Assembly: GCA_902482035.1 (NCBI GenBank)
Contig: CABSYW010000002.1
Span: 1 to 64,000 of the forward strand
Direction of reading: 5' to 3'
DNA from: an uncultured Collinsella sp.
GTDB lineage: Bacteria > Actinomycetota > Coriobacteriia > Coriobacteriales > Coriobacteriaceae
DNA length: 64,000 nt
The position numbers were made by a program, and so were the translations under genes. Under the pieces are notes generated by a model that worked only from the letters and a program-made list of their open reading frames with translations, had not been told where the DNA came from and made no database searches. Each line of letters opens with the position of its first letter. Position 1 is the stretch's first letter. Shown here in pieces: positions 34,300-42,930 of the stretch.

Positions 34300-35022
34300 T
34301 TAGGCGGTTGCGTGGCGCTCGAGGTACTCGGAGCCCACATTCTCGCGCTCCCAGCCGCGCACGACCTTGTAGCCCACGGGGCTCAGGAAGACCTCGCACA
34401 GCAGCTCGGCGACAGCGCCGGTCAGCGAGCACATAAGGACCTGCACCCAGGTCCAACCAAAGAATGTGTGGCTCACCACAATGGCAAAGACCAGGTTGTC
34501 GATAAACTGGCCAACGCCCGTGGACACATAGGAACGGAAGGCAAAGCTCGCAAAGTTATTCTTTTTGAGCATACGGCCGAGCGACTGGTTGAGCGTGGAG
34601 TTAACCACGGCAGAGACGAGCATGGCAAGCGAAGAGCCCAGTACCACGTACCAGGTGCCGCCGATGGTGGCGTTAAGGGCGGTGTTGACCTCGATCATAC
34701 CCGTGTCGTAGTAGGCGCCCCACATGCCGGGCGTGAGCGAGCATGCCCAAAAGCACAGGCTCACGGCCAGGTTGACCAGCAGCGCGAGGATAGAGATTTT
34801 GATGGATGCCTTGGCGCCAAAGCGCTTGCAGATCATGTCCTGGCACAAAAACGAAACCCAGCTCACCACAAAGCCGCAATCGAGTGCCAGATACGGCAGG
34901 CTGATGAGCTCCTTGTTGGCCAGCAGGTTCATCATGATGACGCTCACGAAAAACAGCGAAACCGTTGCCGCGGGAATGCTCCGCAACAGGACCTTGTAGT
35001 CCTCCATGACCTTCTTGATCAT
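34300..35022 (-). CDS. Queuosine-precursor transporter-like membrane protein (VUT/YhhQ family)
   Basis: A 240-residue protein with six hydrophobic segments, resembling the YhhQ/VUT family (DUF165), whose characterised members import preQ0 or preQ1. Features include LLANKELISLPYLALDCGFVVSWVSF, the polar helix NSTLNQSLGR and GVGQFIDNLVFAIV. AAAGGAG sits six bases before the ATG. The 5' leader folds into a preQ1-I-like pseudoknot, which supports the transport role. It is followed after nine bases by the SDR gene. Confidence 0.78.
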   Translation of the reverse strand: MIKKVMEDYKVLLRSIPAATVSLFFVSVIMMNLLANKELISLPYLALDCGFVVSWVSFLCQDMICKRFGAKASIKISILALLVNLAVSLCFWACSLTPGMWGAYYDTGMIEVNTALNATIGGTWYVVLGSSLAMLVSAVVNSTLNQSLGRMLKKNNFASFAFRSYVSTGVGQFIDNLVFAIVVSHTFFGWTWVQVLMCSLTGAVAELLCEVFLSPVGYKVVRGWERENVGSEYLERHATA

Positions 35023-35029
35023 TATGTAC

Positions 35030-35080
35030 TCCTTTGGTTTTAGGTTTAACGAGCAGGATATCGGACCCGAACTGCTCGGA
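35030..35080 (-). promoter_or_regulatory. Candidate preQ1-I-like riboswitch in the leader of the queuosine transporter gene
   Basis: On the minus strand, CGAGCAG (35078-35072) pairs with CTGCTCG (35056-35050) around a loop TTCGGGTCCGATATC. The A-rich tail GTTAAACCTAAAACCAAAGG follows at once and ends in the Shine-Dalgarno. GGGU of the loop can pair with ACCU of the tail, giving an H-type pseudoknot. Stem, loop, A-rich tail and ribosome-binding site in this order match preQ1 class I. The loop is not a perfect consensus match, so this is a candidate. Confidence 0.55.
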
Positions 35081-35178
35081 CGCCTCGGTCTTAAGACGAC
35101 GGTGGGTATGATAGCCGCTCACACGGCATCAGGCAAGCAACCGGCGCGGCAGCCTCGCAGGGCCACCGCGCCGATGCG

Positions 35179-36792
35179 CTAAAACGCTACGTTGCCAAAC
35201 TCCGACAGGATAAGGTCGGGGTTGTGGTCAGTTGCCCAATCCACGTTCCACGGGCTCGTGAACAGCAGCAGCTTACCGCCGCGCATGTCCTCGACGCGCA
35301 GCGTGTCGCGCGTGAGCGAAAGAGCCGGGATATCGATGGTGTCGGGGTCGTTCTGGATCCAGCGGATGTCCGTATAGGGCAGTGGCTGGCGACGAACCTC
35401 AACACGGTACTCGGCCTTGAGGCGGCGCTCGAGTACCTCAAACTGCAGCACGCCGACCACGCCCACGATGACGCTCTCCATGCCGGCACCCAGCTCGCGG
35501 AAGATCTGGATAGCACCCTCCTGGGCAAGCTCCTCCATGCCCTTGACGAACTGCTTGCGCTTGAGCGTGTCGACCTGCGTAATGCGAGCGAACATCTCGG
35601 GGGCAAACGTCGGGATCTGCGGATACTGCACGTGGCGCTTGCCGGAGCACACGGTGTCGCCGATGCTAAAGATACCCGGATCGAACAGGCCCACGATATC
35701 GCCCGCGTACGCCTCGTCCACGATGGCACGGTCATCGGCCATCATCGACGTGCCCGTGGCAAGCTTGAGCTTGCGGTTGCCCTGCACGTGGAAGGCGTCC
35801 ATGCCGCGCTCGAACTTGCCCGAGCAAATACGCACAAAGGCGATGCGGTCACGGTGGTTCTTGTCCATGTTGGCCTGGATCTTAAACACAAAGCCGCTAA
35901 AGTCGTCGCGGCAAGGATCGACCGGCTCGCTGGTGAGCGTGTCGGTGTAGGCGCGCGGCGTCGGGGCCAGACGCAGGAACTCCTTGAGGAAGGGCTCCAC
36001 GCCAAAGTTAGTGAGCGCCGAGCCAAAGAACGCCGGGCTCAGCTTGCCGCAGGCCACGGCATCCAAGTCGAGCTCGTCGCCGGCGCCATCGAGCAGCTCG
36101 ATATCGTCCATTAGGTTCTTATGGTTCTCCTCGCCAATGAGCTCATCCATGGCGGGATCGCCCAGCTCGGCCTCGACCTCGGCGACCTTCTTGGTGGCGT
36201 TGGCGTGGCCGTCGCCCTCAAAGGCAATGACGCGACGGGTCTGACGATCGAACACGCCGCGGAAGTTGCGGCCGCTGCCGATCGGCCAGTTCATGGGATA
36301 CGTATTGATGCCCAGGACGTTCTCAATCTCTTCCATGAGCTCAAACGGATCGCGAGCCTCGTGGTCGAGCTTGTTCACAAAGGTGAAGATGGGAATGTGG
36401 CGCAGCGTGCAGACCTTAAAGAGCTTTTTGGTCTGGGCCTCGACGCCCTTGGCGCCGTCGATGACCATGACCGCGGCGTCGGCGGCCATAAGGGTACGGT
36501 AGGTATCCTCCGAGAAGTCCTGGTGGCCGGGGGTATCGAGGATGTTGACGCAGGCGCCGTTGTAGGTGAACTGCAGCACCGAGGAGGTAACGGAAATACC
36601 GCGCTCCTTCTCGATGTCCATCCAGTCCGAGACGGCATGCTTGGCCGAGCTCTTGCCCTTGACCGAGCCGGCGGTCTGAATGCTGCCGGTATAGAGCAGC
36701 AGCTTCTCGGTAAGCGTAGTCTTACCGGCGTCCGGGTGGCTGATGATCGCGAATGTGCGGCGCGACGAGATTTCATCCGACAGGCTTGCCAT
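35179..36792 (-). CDS. prfC: Peptide chain release factor 3
   Basis: A 537-residue translational GTPase that recycles release factors 1 and 2 from the ribosome after termination. SHPDAGKTTLTEKLL (G1), ERGISVTSSV (switch), DTPGHQDF (G3) and NKLD (G4) are intact, and the C-terminus GVVGVLQFEVLERRLKAEY is the RF3 hallmark. The start at 36792 follows AAAGGATCC; an in-frame ATG nine codons upstream lacks a site. The gene stands alone. Confidence 0.95.
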   Translation of the reverse strand: MASLSDEISSRRTFAIISHPDAGKTTLTEKLLLYTGSIQTAGSVKGKSSAKHAVSDWMDIEKERGISVTSSVLQFTYNGACVNILDTPGHQDFSEDTYRTLMAADAAVMVIDGAKGVEAQTKKLFKVCTLRHIPIFTFVNKLDHEARDPFELMEEIENVLGINTYPMNWPIGSGRNFRGVFDRQTRRVIAFEGDGHANATKKVAEVEAELGDPAMDELIGEENHKNLMDDIELLDGAGDELDLDAVACGKLSPAFFGSALTNFGVEPFLKEFLRLAPTPRAYTDTLTSEPVDPCRDDFSGFVFKIQANMDKNHRDRIAFVRICSGKFERGMDAFHVQGNRKLKLATGTSMMADDRAIVDEAYAGDIVGLFDPGIFSIGDTVCSGKRHVQYPQIPTFAPEMFARITQVDTLKRKQFVKGMEELAQEGAIQIFRELGAGMESVIVGVVGVLQFEVLERRLKAEYRVEVRRQPLPYTDIRWIQNDPDTIDIPALSLTRDTLRVEDMRGGKLLLFTSPWNVDWATDHNPDLILSEFGNVAF

Positions 36793-36929
36793 GCGGATCC
36801 TTTCTTGCATTGAGTGCATTACGTCGTTGTAACCGCACTATTGTAGCCGCGAAATCCCGCTCTAGAGCGCCTATCAGGACAAATTCATCAGTTGGGGCCT
36901 GGGTAGCCGGCCCAATCCGTATTTACCTC

Positions 36930-36980
36930 TTGCATAACTGTGCATAGTGTATATATACTGTGCTTACCGGTTATATACAC
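36930..36980 (+). promoter_or_regulatory. Promoter with overlapping GntR operator for the GntR-ABC operon
   Basis: A -35 TTGCAT (36930-36935) and -10 TATACT (36954-36959) are 18 bp apart. An inverted repeat GTGTATATA (36947-36955) with TATATACAC (36972-36980) covers the -10 region and start point. YtrA-type GntR proteins bind such palindromes, so self-repression of the operon is likely. Confidence 0.7.
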
Positions 36981-37007
36981 GTGTAGCCCAACAGCTAAGG
37001 AGCCGCT

Positions 37008-37388
37008 GTGGACATCATCCTATCCAATTCGAGCGACAAGCCCATCTACGAGCAGATAACCTCGCAAGTCAAAGCTCAGATCTTATCGGGCACGCTCGCT
37101 GCGGGAGCCAAACTCCCCAGCATCCGTGCACTCGCGAGCGACCTTGGCGTGAGCGTCATCACCACCAAGCGCGCCTACGCCGACCTGGAGCAGCTCGGTT
37201 TTATCTGCACCGTGCAGGGCAAGGGCTGTTTTGTCGCCGAGGGCAACCAGGAGCTCTTGCGCGAAAACCAGCTCTGCCATATCGAAGAGCTACTTGCGAA
37301 AGCGGCAAGCCAAGCCGAAACCCTGGGCGTCACACGCGACAAGCTGCACGAGATGCTCGACCTGGTAGCCCCCGAAACCATGCAGTAG
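37008..37388 (+). CDS. GntR-family (YtrA subfamily) transcriptional regulator
   Basis: A 126-residue regulator with a winged helix (about 11-75: PIYEQITSQVKAQILSG, then LPSIRALASDLGVSVITTKRAY) and a short C-terminal dimerisation helix, the size of YtrA proteins. These repress ABC transporter operons in response to cell-envelope antibiotics. The GTG start at 37008 follows AAGGAG. It leads an operon with the ABC ATPase (24-base gap) and permease, and a matching palindrome lies over its promoter. Confidence 0.92.
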   Translation: MDIILSNSSDKPIYEQITSQVKAQILSGTLAAGAKLPSIRALASDLGVSVITTKRAYADLEQLGFICTVQGKGCFVAEGNQELLRENQLCHIEELLAKAASQAETLGVTRDKLHEMLDLVAPETMQ

Positions 37389-37411
37389 CCATCTGCAAGA
37401 AAGGCTATACC

Positions 37412-38293
37412 ATGCAAAACTTGCTTGAACTCAAAGGCATCTCACGCACTGTAAGCGACCGCTTTTCACTGCGTGACGTCACGCTTGCCGTGGAGCCTGG
37501 CCAGATCGTCGGCTTTGTTGGTGCCAACGGCGCCGGCAAAACAACGACCATTCGAGCCGCTCTCGGGCTTATCAAACTCGATACCGGCGAGGTGCACCTG
37601 TTTGGGCAGCGCTGTGGCGCCGACGCGCCCGATGAGTCGCAACGCCATCTACGCTCCCGCGTCGGTCTTGTCCTGGACACGTGCCCCTTCCCCTCCACGC
37701 TCAAGGTGGGCCAGATCGAGTCGCTCGTAGGCCCGGCGTACCCCACGTGGGACCGCGAAACGTTCGCCGGATTCATCAACCGATTTGGCCTCGATCCCAA
37801 GGCAAAGGTCAAGGACCTTTCCCGCGGCATGGGCATGAAGCTGCAGCTTGCCTGCGCGCTCAGCCACCAGGCCAAGCTGCTCGTTTTGGACGAAGCCACC
37901 GCGGGGCTTGATCCCATGGCACGCGAGGAGCTGCTCGATGAGCTACTCGCCTTTGTTTCTGACGGTCAGCGCAGCGTCCTGCTCTCGAGCCACATTACGT
38001 CCGACCTCGATCGCGCCGCCGACCGCGTCGTCTGCATCGATAATGGCTCGATTATTTTTGACCTGCCGCGCGAGGACATTACCGACCGCGCCGGCATCGC
38101 CCACTGTACCCAAGCACAGGCCGCTGAGCTTATGGCTTGCGTCGAAGGCGCCCGTGCCGTCCACCACGCCTATAGCGTGGACGTGCTCGTGCCCAACCGT
38201 CGCGAAACGCTCGAGGCCTTCCCAGAGATTCCCTGCGATCGGGCAACCATTGATGACTACCTGCGCCTCATGCTGAAAGGGGCTTCGAAATGA
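37412..38293 (+). CDS. ABC transporter ATP-binding protein (YtrB-like)
   Basis: A 293-residue ABC ATPase with Walker A GANGAGKTT (about 39-47), a signature DLSRGMGMKLQLACAL in place of LSGGQ, Walker B LLVLDEATAGLDP and the H-loop SSHI. This variant signature is usual in YtrB-like bacitracin or lantibiotic-type transporters. It works with the next gene's membrane protein, whose start overlaps its stop by four bases. Substrate is unknown. Confidence 0.92.
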   Translation: MQNLLELKGISRTVSDRFSLRDVTLAVEPGQIVGFVGANGAGKTTTIRAALGLIKLDTGEVHLFGQRCGADAPDESQRHLRSRVGLVLDTCPFPSTLKVGQIESLVGPAYPTWDRETFAGFINRFGLDPKAKVKDLSRGMGMKLQLACALSHQAKLLVLDEATAGLDPMAREELLDELLAFVSDGQRSVLLSSHITSDLDRAADRVVCIDNGSIIFDLPREDITDRAGIAHCTQAQAAELMACVEGARAVHHAYSVDVLVPNRRETLEAFPEIPCDRATIDDYLRLMLKGASK

Positions 38294-38988
38294 AACGCGC
38301 CTTTATGTCCGAGCTCGCCATCGTTCGCACGCTCACCCCGAGCATCGCGGGCGTCGGCCTGTTCATCTTCGTCGTGCTAACCCTTGCCAACGCGTCGGAT
38401 GGCGATTCCGGCATGAGCGCCGGCGCCTGCGCGGTCAGCGCCATGTCGCCCATCATGGTCATGAACTCGCTGGCCGGCTTCGACAATCAAAACGGATGGG
38501 AGCGTTATCGGGCAACGCTGCCTCTCACGCGCAAAGACATTATTTGCGCACGCTACCTGAGCATCATTGTCTTCTCGGCTGTCATGGCGTGCGCCGCCGC
38601 GCTTCTGAGCATCGTCTCCATCCCGCTATTCAACAGCGTGGGCATCCCCTCGACGGGACAGACGGTCTTTGAGATCGCTATAGCCTCGGCAGCATCGATG
38701 CTCATCTCCCTCATGATGGTGTTTTTGGCACAGCCGCTGTTCTTCCGATTTGGACACATGGAGGCGCTGCGCCTATCCGTCGGCCTGTTTGCCCTGCTCT
38801 GGTGCCTTGCCATTGCCACGTTGAGCTCCTCCAACCCCATCAGCAACTGGCTCATGTCGATTGCCGGAGCGAATCCCGATCCCGCCGTCCTTGGCTGTCT
38901 GTGTGCAGGCATCGCCGCACTTGCCCTCGTGCTATGTGCAATCAGCTACACCGTCAGCACCAAGGTCTATCGAGCACACGATCTGTAG
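38290..38988 (+). CDS. ABC-2-type permease, partner of the YtrB-like ATPase
   Basis: A 232-residue membrane protein with six hydrophobic segments, the ABC2_membrane_5 type found with YtrB-like ATPases. NQNGWERYRATLPLTRKDIICARY is the conserved cytoplasmic coupling region after the second helix. It overlaps the ATPase gene by ATGA, so the pair is translated together. Half-transporters of this type form a dimer with the ATPase. Confidence 0.88.
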   Translation: MKRAFMSELAIVRTLTPSIAGVGLFIFVVLTLANASDGDSGMSAGACAVSAMSPIMVMNSLAGFDNQNGWERYRATLPLTRKDIICARYLSIIVFSAVMACAAALLSIVSIPLFNSVGIPSTGQTVFEIAIASAASMLISLMMVFLAQPLFFRFGHMEALRLSVGLFALLWCLAIATLSSSNPISNWLMSIAGANPDPAVLGCLCAGIAALALVLCAISYTVSTKVYRAHDL

Positions 38989-39078
38989 CCACGCGAATCT
39001 CAATCCACGAAGGGCGCGATCGCCGCCCCTCCCCGCAAATCCGTGGCAAACGGCATGTCCCTGGCGTGCGCCACCGTA

Positions 39079-40368
39079 CTACTTGCGCAGCGGCTTGGGC
39101 AGCGGAATGCCGGCGGCGATAACGGCGGCGATGATCATGCAGACGATACCCTTGAGTGGGAAGCACATGAGCAGCAGGCCCACGACCATGACCGGCTGGC
39201 GCATGACGGCGCCCATCGTCGATGCCGTGCAGACGGCGACGCAAAAGACCGGATCTGCGCCGGTGAGGATGGCAAGGCCATAGCCCAGGCTTACGCCTGA
39301 GAAGATAACCGGGAAGAAGTGGCCGCCGCGCCAACCAAGGTTGATGAGGGCGGGCGTCAGCATGGCCTTAACAAGACCGGTCGCGATAAGCACGCCAGCG
39401 GGAATGGTCAGGTAGGTTTCCATGAGCACGTCGGCCTGAGTCTCGCCGGCAAACATGGTGTAGGGCAGGACCGTGCCGCAGATGGCGAGCGCCAGACCGG
39501 CTAGCATGGCCTTGACGACAGGACGCTCCCCTATTGCATGGGCAAGCGCTTCGCTCGCGTGCTCGGAGACAAAGTACAGCCAACCGCAAACGGTGCCAAC
39601 CAACGCCAGCGGAATGAGCCAGGTAAGCTCCAAGTTGCCCACCACGGCAGCCTCGAACCTGGGCATGCCCATGCCGCCGCCCATGAGCTGGCCGAGCAGC
39701 AGGTAGGTGCCCAGGCCGCCGGCAATCGCGATGCCGTAGACCACGGTCTTTTGCGCCTTGGGCAGCCTGATGGTGATCTCGTCGGACGCAGAGCCCTCGT
39801 CGCCGTCTGCGCTACCGGCGAGCGGCGCCACAAAGCCAAACACGGGCGCGGTAAAGAGCGCCGTCAGGGCAGCCTGGGTGCCCAGCAGCGTGAGCTCCCT
39901 AAACTCGGCGCCAAAGCGGCGCATGCGGTCGCCAACCCAGCTGCACAGACCCGCGATAACGCCGGTCAGGCCGGCCTCCGGTCCAATACTTCCGCCAAAC
40001 AGCAGCGGCAGCAACGCCGCGAGCGAAAGCTTGCCCAGGTTGTCGTACGGGTAGCGCCCGTCTTGCTTAACCTTAGCCATCACCTGGTTGAGGTCATCGG
40101 TCTTGGTGCCTGTCATCTTTTCGTACAGACCGATTAACAGGCCGCCCAGCAGGCAGACAAAAAACGGGTACGGCAAAAAGCCAAACGGGCCGCTGGCGAG
40201 TTCGGGCGAAGCGACGCCCAGCGCGTGCGGAATCTCGGTCCATAGATAGTCGATACCGTGCTCCATCGCAAAAAAGAACAGCCAGACCGCGGCACCTGCG
40301 AACGCACCGGTCACGGCAACGCTAACTAAAAACAGCGCGCGGTTTGTGGGTTTGGCAAGGTTATCCAT
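39079..40368 (-). CDS. ClC-family chloride channel or Cl-/H+ antiporter
   Basis: A 429-residue protein of the ClC family, which moves chloride or other anions across the membrane. GGSIGPEAGLTGVIAGL corresponds to the GxGIPE-like selectivity region, and NLGWRGGHFFPVIFSG to the GxFxP region near the end. Twelve or so hydrophobic segments are visible. The Glu of GPEAG is in the gating position, which suggests a coupled antiporter. The Tyr of the ion pore cannot be placed by eye. No fluoride riboswitch was found upstream. Confidence 0.88.
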   Translation of the reverse strand: MDNLAKPTNRALFLVSVAVTGAFAGAAVWLFFFAMEHGIDYLWTEIPHALGVASPELASGPFGFLPYPFFVCLLGGLLIGLYEKMTGTKTDDLNQVMAKVKQDGRYPYDNLGKLSLAALLPLLFGGSIGPEAGLTGVIAGLCSWVGDRMRRFGAEFRELTLLGTQAALTALFTAPVFGFVAPLAGSADGDEGSASDEITIRLPKAQKTVVYGIAIAGGLGTYLLLGQLMGGGMGMPRFEAAVVGNLELTWLIPLALVGTVCGWLYFVSEHASEALAHAIGERPVVKAMLAGLALAICGTVLPYTMFAGETQADVLMETYLTIPAGVLIATGLVKAMLTPALINLGWRGGHFFPVIFSGVSLGYGLAILTGADPVFCVAVCTASTMGAVMRQPVMVVGLLLMCFPLKGIVCMIIAAVIAAGIPLPKPLRK

Positions 40369-40493
40369 CGGGTCCTCCCGCGGTCAAAGTCGACATAGTT
40401 ACGTTTTATTGTAGAGCGAGCGTTGCCCGAACGAGCCAACCGTCTGCGCTGCAAACGGCACCATTGGGAGCCATTGTGGGGCAGGCTCAAGAC

Positions 40494-41027
40494 TTATCCG
40501 TTGATAATCGAGGCAATCTCGCGCAAATCGTCGGCAAAGTAAATGCCTTGCTGGCGCTGCGGGCTCGATAAGCCCTTATCGATCATGTGCCCGAGCAGCG
40601 CCTTGAGGTCGTTGTAGTAACCGTCCAGGTTATACAGGATGCACGGAGCACTCAGGTGCCCCAATGACACCGCGGACATGACCTCGGCAATCTCCTCGAG
40701 CGTGCCCGTCCCACCGGGAAAGGCGATGAACGCATCGCCGAGCTCAATCATCTTGGCCTTGCGCTCCGCCATATCACTCGTCACGATGAGGTCGTCGATA
40801 CCGTCATGTTGAAACTCGGCCTCGATAAAAAAGCTCGGCTCCACACCCGTCACGTGTCCGCCAGCATCGAGCACGCTATCGGCGAGCGCACCCATCAGAC
40901 CCGATTTGGACCCGCCGTATACCAACGCGTGTCCGTTGGCGCCAATCCAGTTGCCCAGCTCCTGTACCGCAGGCAGAAACGCCGGGTCATTACCGACGCT
41001 GGCACCCAGATACACGGTGATATCCAT
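40494..41027 (-). CDS. LOG-family protein (cytokinin-riboside-monophosphate phosphoribohydrolase-like)
   Basis: A 177-residue Rossmann-fold protein with the signature PGGTGTLEE (about 104-112) and GGSKSGLMGALADSVLDAGG, the LOG or YvdD family. Characterised members hydrolyse nucleoside monophosphates to free base and ribose 5-phosphate; bacterial ones may act in nucleotide salvage rather than cytokinin synthesis. It lies between the ClC gene and the K+ channel gene, all on the minus strand. Confidence 0.9.
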   Translation of the reverse strand: MDITVYLGASVGNDPAFLPAVQELGNWIGANGHALVYGGSKSGLMGALADSVLDAGGHVTGVEPSFFIEAEFQHDGIDDLIVTSDMAERKAKMIELGDAFIAFPGGTGTLEEIAEVMSAVSLGHLSAPCILYNLDGYYNDLKALLGHMIDKGLSSPQRQQGIYFADDLREIASIING

Positions 41028-41062
41028 ATTCAGTCCCCCAATCGTGACGCGCGGCGCCCGTT

Positions 41063-41488
41063 CTAGCGTTGGCGGCGGCGATATTCGCGCACGCGGCGCG
41101 ACAGGTCGGCGAGCTCGTCACGATCGAGCTCCTCCAAATGCTCAAGATCGTCCATAAAGCGCGCCATGGTGTCCTTTTGGCGCAGCTTGATAAGCGTATT
41201 GCAGTAGTTCACCGCCACGCCCGTGAGCATGGCGATGTAGAAGATGCTGATGACGCTCAAGACGACGGTAATGGCGCGGGCAACCGGCGTCTCGGCCGGG
41301 ATGTCACCAAAGCCGATGGTCGAGACCGTCTCAAAGCTAAACCACAGGCCATCGCCAAACGTGAGGGTCGTGGGCTCGGACAGCCAAACGGCCGTCGAGC
41401 ATAGCAGGTAGAAGACGAGGAACAGCTCCGTAATGCGCACGAAGCCTGCCTGGCGCAACACGTCAGCAAGCGTCTTGAGCTTTTTCAT
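41063..41488 (-). CDS. Two-helix potassium-channel-family protein
   Basis: A 141-residue channel subunit with two transmembrane helices around a pore loop TVSTIGFGDI, where TIGFGD is the selectivity filter. The C-terminus (about 95-141) is a charged helix that could be a coiled coil (HLEELDRDELADLSRRVREYRR). It has no RCK domain, so gating is likely set by this helix. AAAGGGG precedes the ATG at 41488; the frame runs further upstream without channel homology. Four subunits would assemble the pore. Confidence 0.85.
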   Translation of the reverse strand: MKKLKTLADVLRQAGFVRITELFLVFYLLCSTAVWLSEPTTLTFGDGLWFSFETVSTIGFGDIPAETPVARAITVVLSVISIFYIAMLTGVAVNYCNTLIKLRQKDTMARFMDDLEHLEELDRDELADLSRRVREYRRRQR

Positions 41489-41557
41489 CGCGACCCCTTT
41501 TCTCAGACGTCCAATCACATTCGCTCGGTATTGTCCCACGCCTCCCCCGCAAACGAA

Positions 41558-41617
41558 ACTAGTCATTGGGGACGTTCTTAAATGACTAGTCAAACAAGAA
41601 CGTCCCCAATGACTAGT
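41558..41617. repeat. Palindromic repeat family C, copy 2
   Basis: Twenty-two-base perfect arms (41558-41579 and 41596-41617), beginning ACTAGTCATTGGGG, with an internal AATGACTAGT. It lies between the divergent channel and sensor kinase genes. Confidence 0.8.
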
Positions 41618-41670
41618 CGGGCTGAGCTGATATCCTTATGCGGTAATGTCTCAATTCGTTAGGATTGCAC

Positions 41671-42930
41671 GTGAGAGCTGCCACTGTCCTTCGTTCAGTT
41701 ATATATCGCGCCCTGGCCATTGTGCTTGCCACGCTTGCCGTGCTGAGTTCTATCGCGCCTGTCCAGGCTTTTGCCGATGACTCTAGTCAGCAAGTCAAGA
41801 CGGTCCGCGTTGGTTGGCTCGTCAACAACGAGGGCTTCCAGGACGGCACCCCCGGCGAGCGTCTCTCGGGATGGGGTTACGAGTACCTCCAGACCCTGTC
41901 GTACTACACGCCCGGCTGGCGGTACGAATACGTCTCCGGCACCTTCACCGAGCTTATGGACATGCTCGAGGCAGGCGAGATCGACCTCATGCCCAACATC
42001 TCCTACTCCGAGGAACCCGCCCAAAAGCTGCTCTTTTCCTCGAACCCCGAGGGCACCGAGCGCTACTACATCTACGCCAAGCCCGATCGCGACGATCTGG
42101 CCAAGGGTGACCCCCAAGCGCTCCAAGGCCTCACCATCGGCTACAACCCCGACGTCATGCAAACCTTCGCTGGCCAGCAATGGCTCGCCAGCGAAGGAAT
42201 CGCCTGCACATACAAGGAGTATGACGGAGGATCCGATCTCTTTGACGCGCTCGCAAACGACGAAGTCGATGCCGTCATCATGAACGACACAATCTCGTCG
42301 CCCAATGCCTCCCCCATGTTCTACATTGGTTCGAACGACTACTACTTTGCCGTTCCCAAAAGCCGCCCCGACCTGATGAACGACATCAATGCCGCCATGA
42401 CGTCAATCGCCCGCGTCAACCCACGCTATATCGACGAAGTCAAATCTAACTACTCGGCCCAAAACAGCGGTTCATCATCGCTCAACGGCCCCGAACGTTC
42501 CTGGCTCAAGGCGAACAACAACACCATCACGCTCGGCTACATTACGGGCAAACTCCCCTACTGCAACGAAGACGAAGGCAGCAAAATAGAAGGCTCGCTC
42601 GCATCGCTTGCGACGACGCTACACGATAAATTTGGCATTACGGTCAAAACCGTCGCCTTTGATAGCTACAAGATGATGTCAAAGGCCCTGTCAAAGGGAA
42701 GCGTAGACGTTGCGCTGCCGGTATACCGAGATTACTGGTTTGCCGAGCAAACAGGCGTTGTGCAGTCGATATCGTTGGGGACCATATCCCTCACCGCCAT
42801 CCACACCGGCAGCAACCTGAACAAAGACCTTCAGAACATCGCCTGTACCAAATCGTCGTTTGTCAACAAAAATGCACTTGAAAGTCTGTTCCCCCACAGC
42901 GACCGTAACCGAATACCAATCCGACGATGA
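41671..42930 (+). CDS. Hybrid histidine kinase, N-terminal sensor part of a frameshifted gene
   Basis: This frame encodes a signal peptide (about 1-34) and two tandem extracytoplasmic solute-binding domains of the SBP_bac_3 type (about 40-250 and 265-410). It then runs off frame after NALESLFP into HSDRNRIPIRR. At the C5 tract 42891-42895, removing one C restores FPTATVTEYQSDD and the kinase that follows. The GTG start at 41671 has AGGA six bases upstream. In intact form it would be a membrane sensor like EvgS. The defect may be real or a sequencing error in a homopolymer. Confidence 0.78.
   Translation: MRAATVLRSVIYRALAIVLATLAVLSSIAPVQAFADDSSQQVKTVRVGWLVNNEGFQDGTPGERLSGWGYEYLQTLSYYTPGWRYEYVSGTFTELMDMLEAGEIDLMPNISYSEEPAQKLLFSSNPEGTERYYIYAKPDRDDLAKGDPQALQGLTIGYNPDVMQTFAGQQWLASEGIACTYKEYDGGSDLFDALANDEVDAVIMNDTISSPNASPMFYIGSNDYYFAVPKSRPDLMNDINAAMTSIARVNPRYIDEVKSNYSAQNSGSSSLNGPERSWLKANNNTITLGYITGKLPYCNEDEGSKIEGSLASLATTLHDKFGITVKTVAFDSYKMMSKALSKGSVDVALPVYRDYWFAEQTGVVQSISLGTISLTAIHTGSNLNKDLQNIACTKSSFVNKNALESLFPHSDRNRIPIRR

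Noticed and set aside
40369..40493. Fluoride riboswitch before the ClC gene
   Set aside because: No crcB-motif core is visible, so a fluoride-specific ClC is not supported by the leader.
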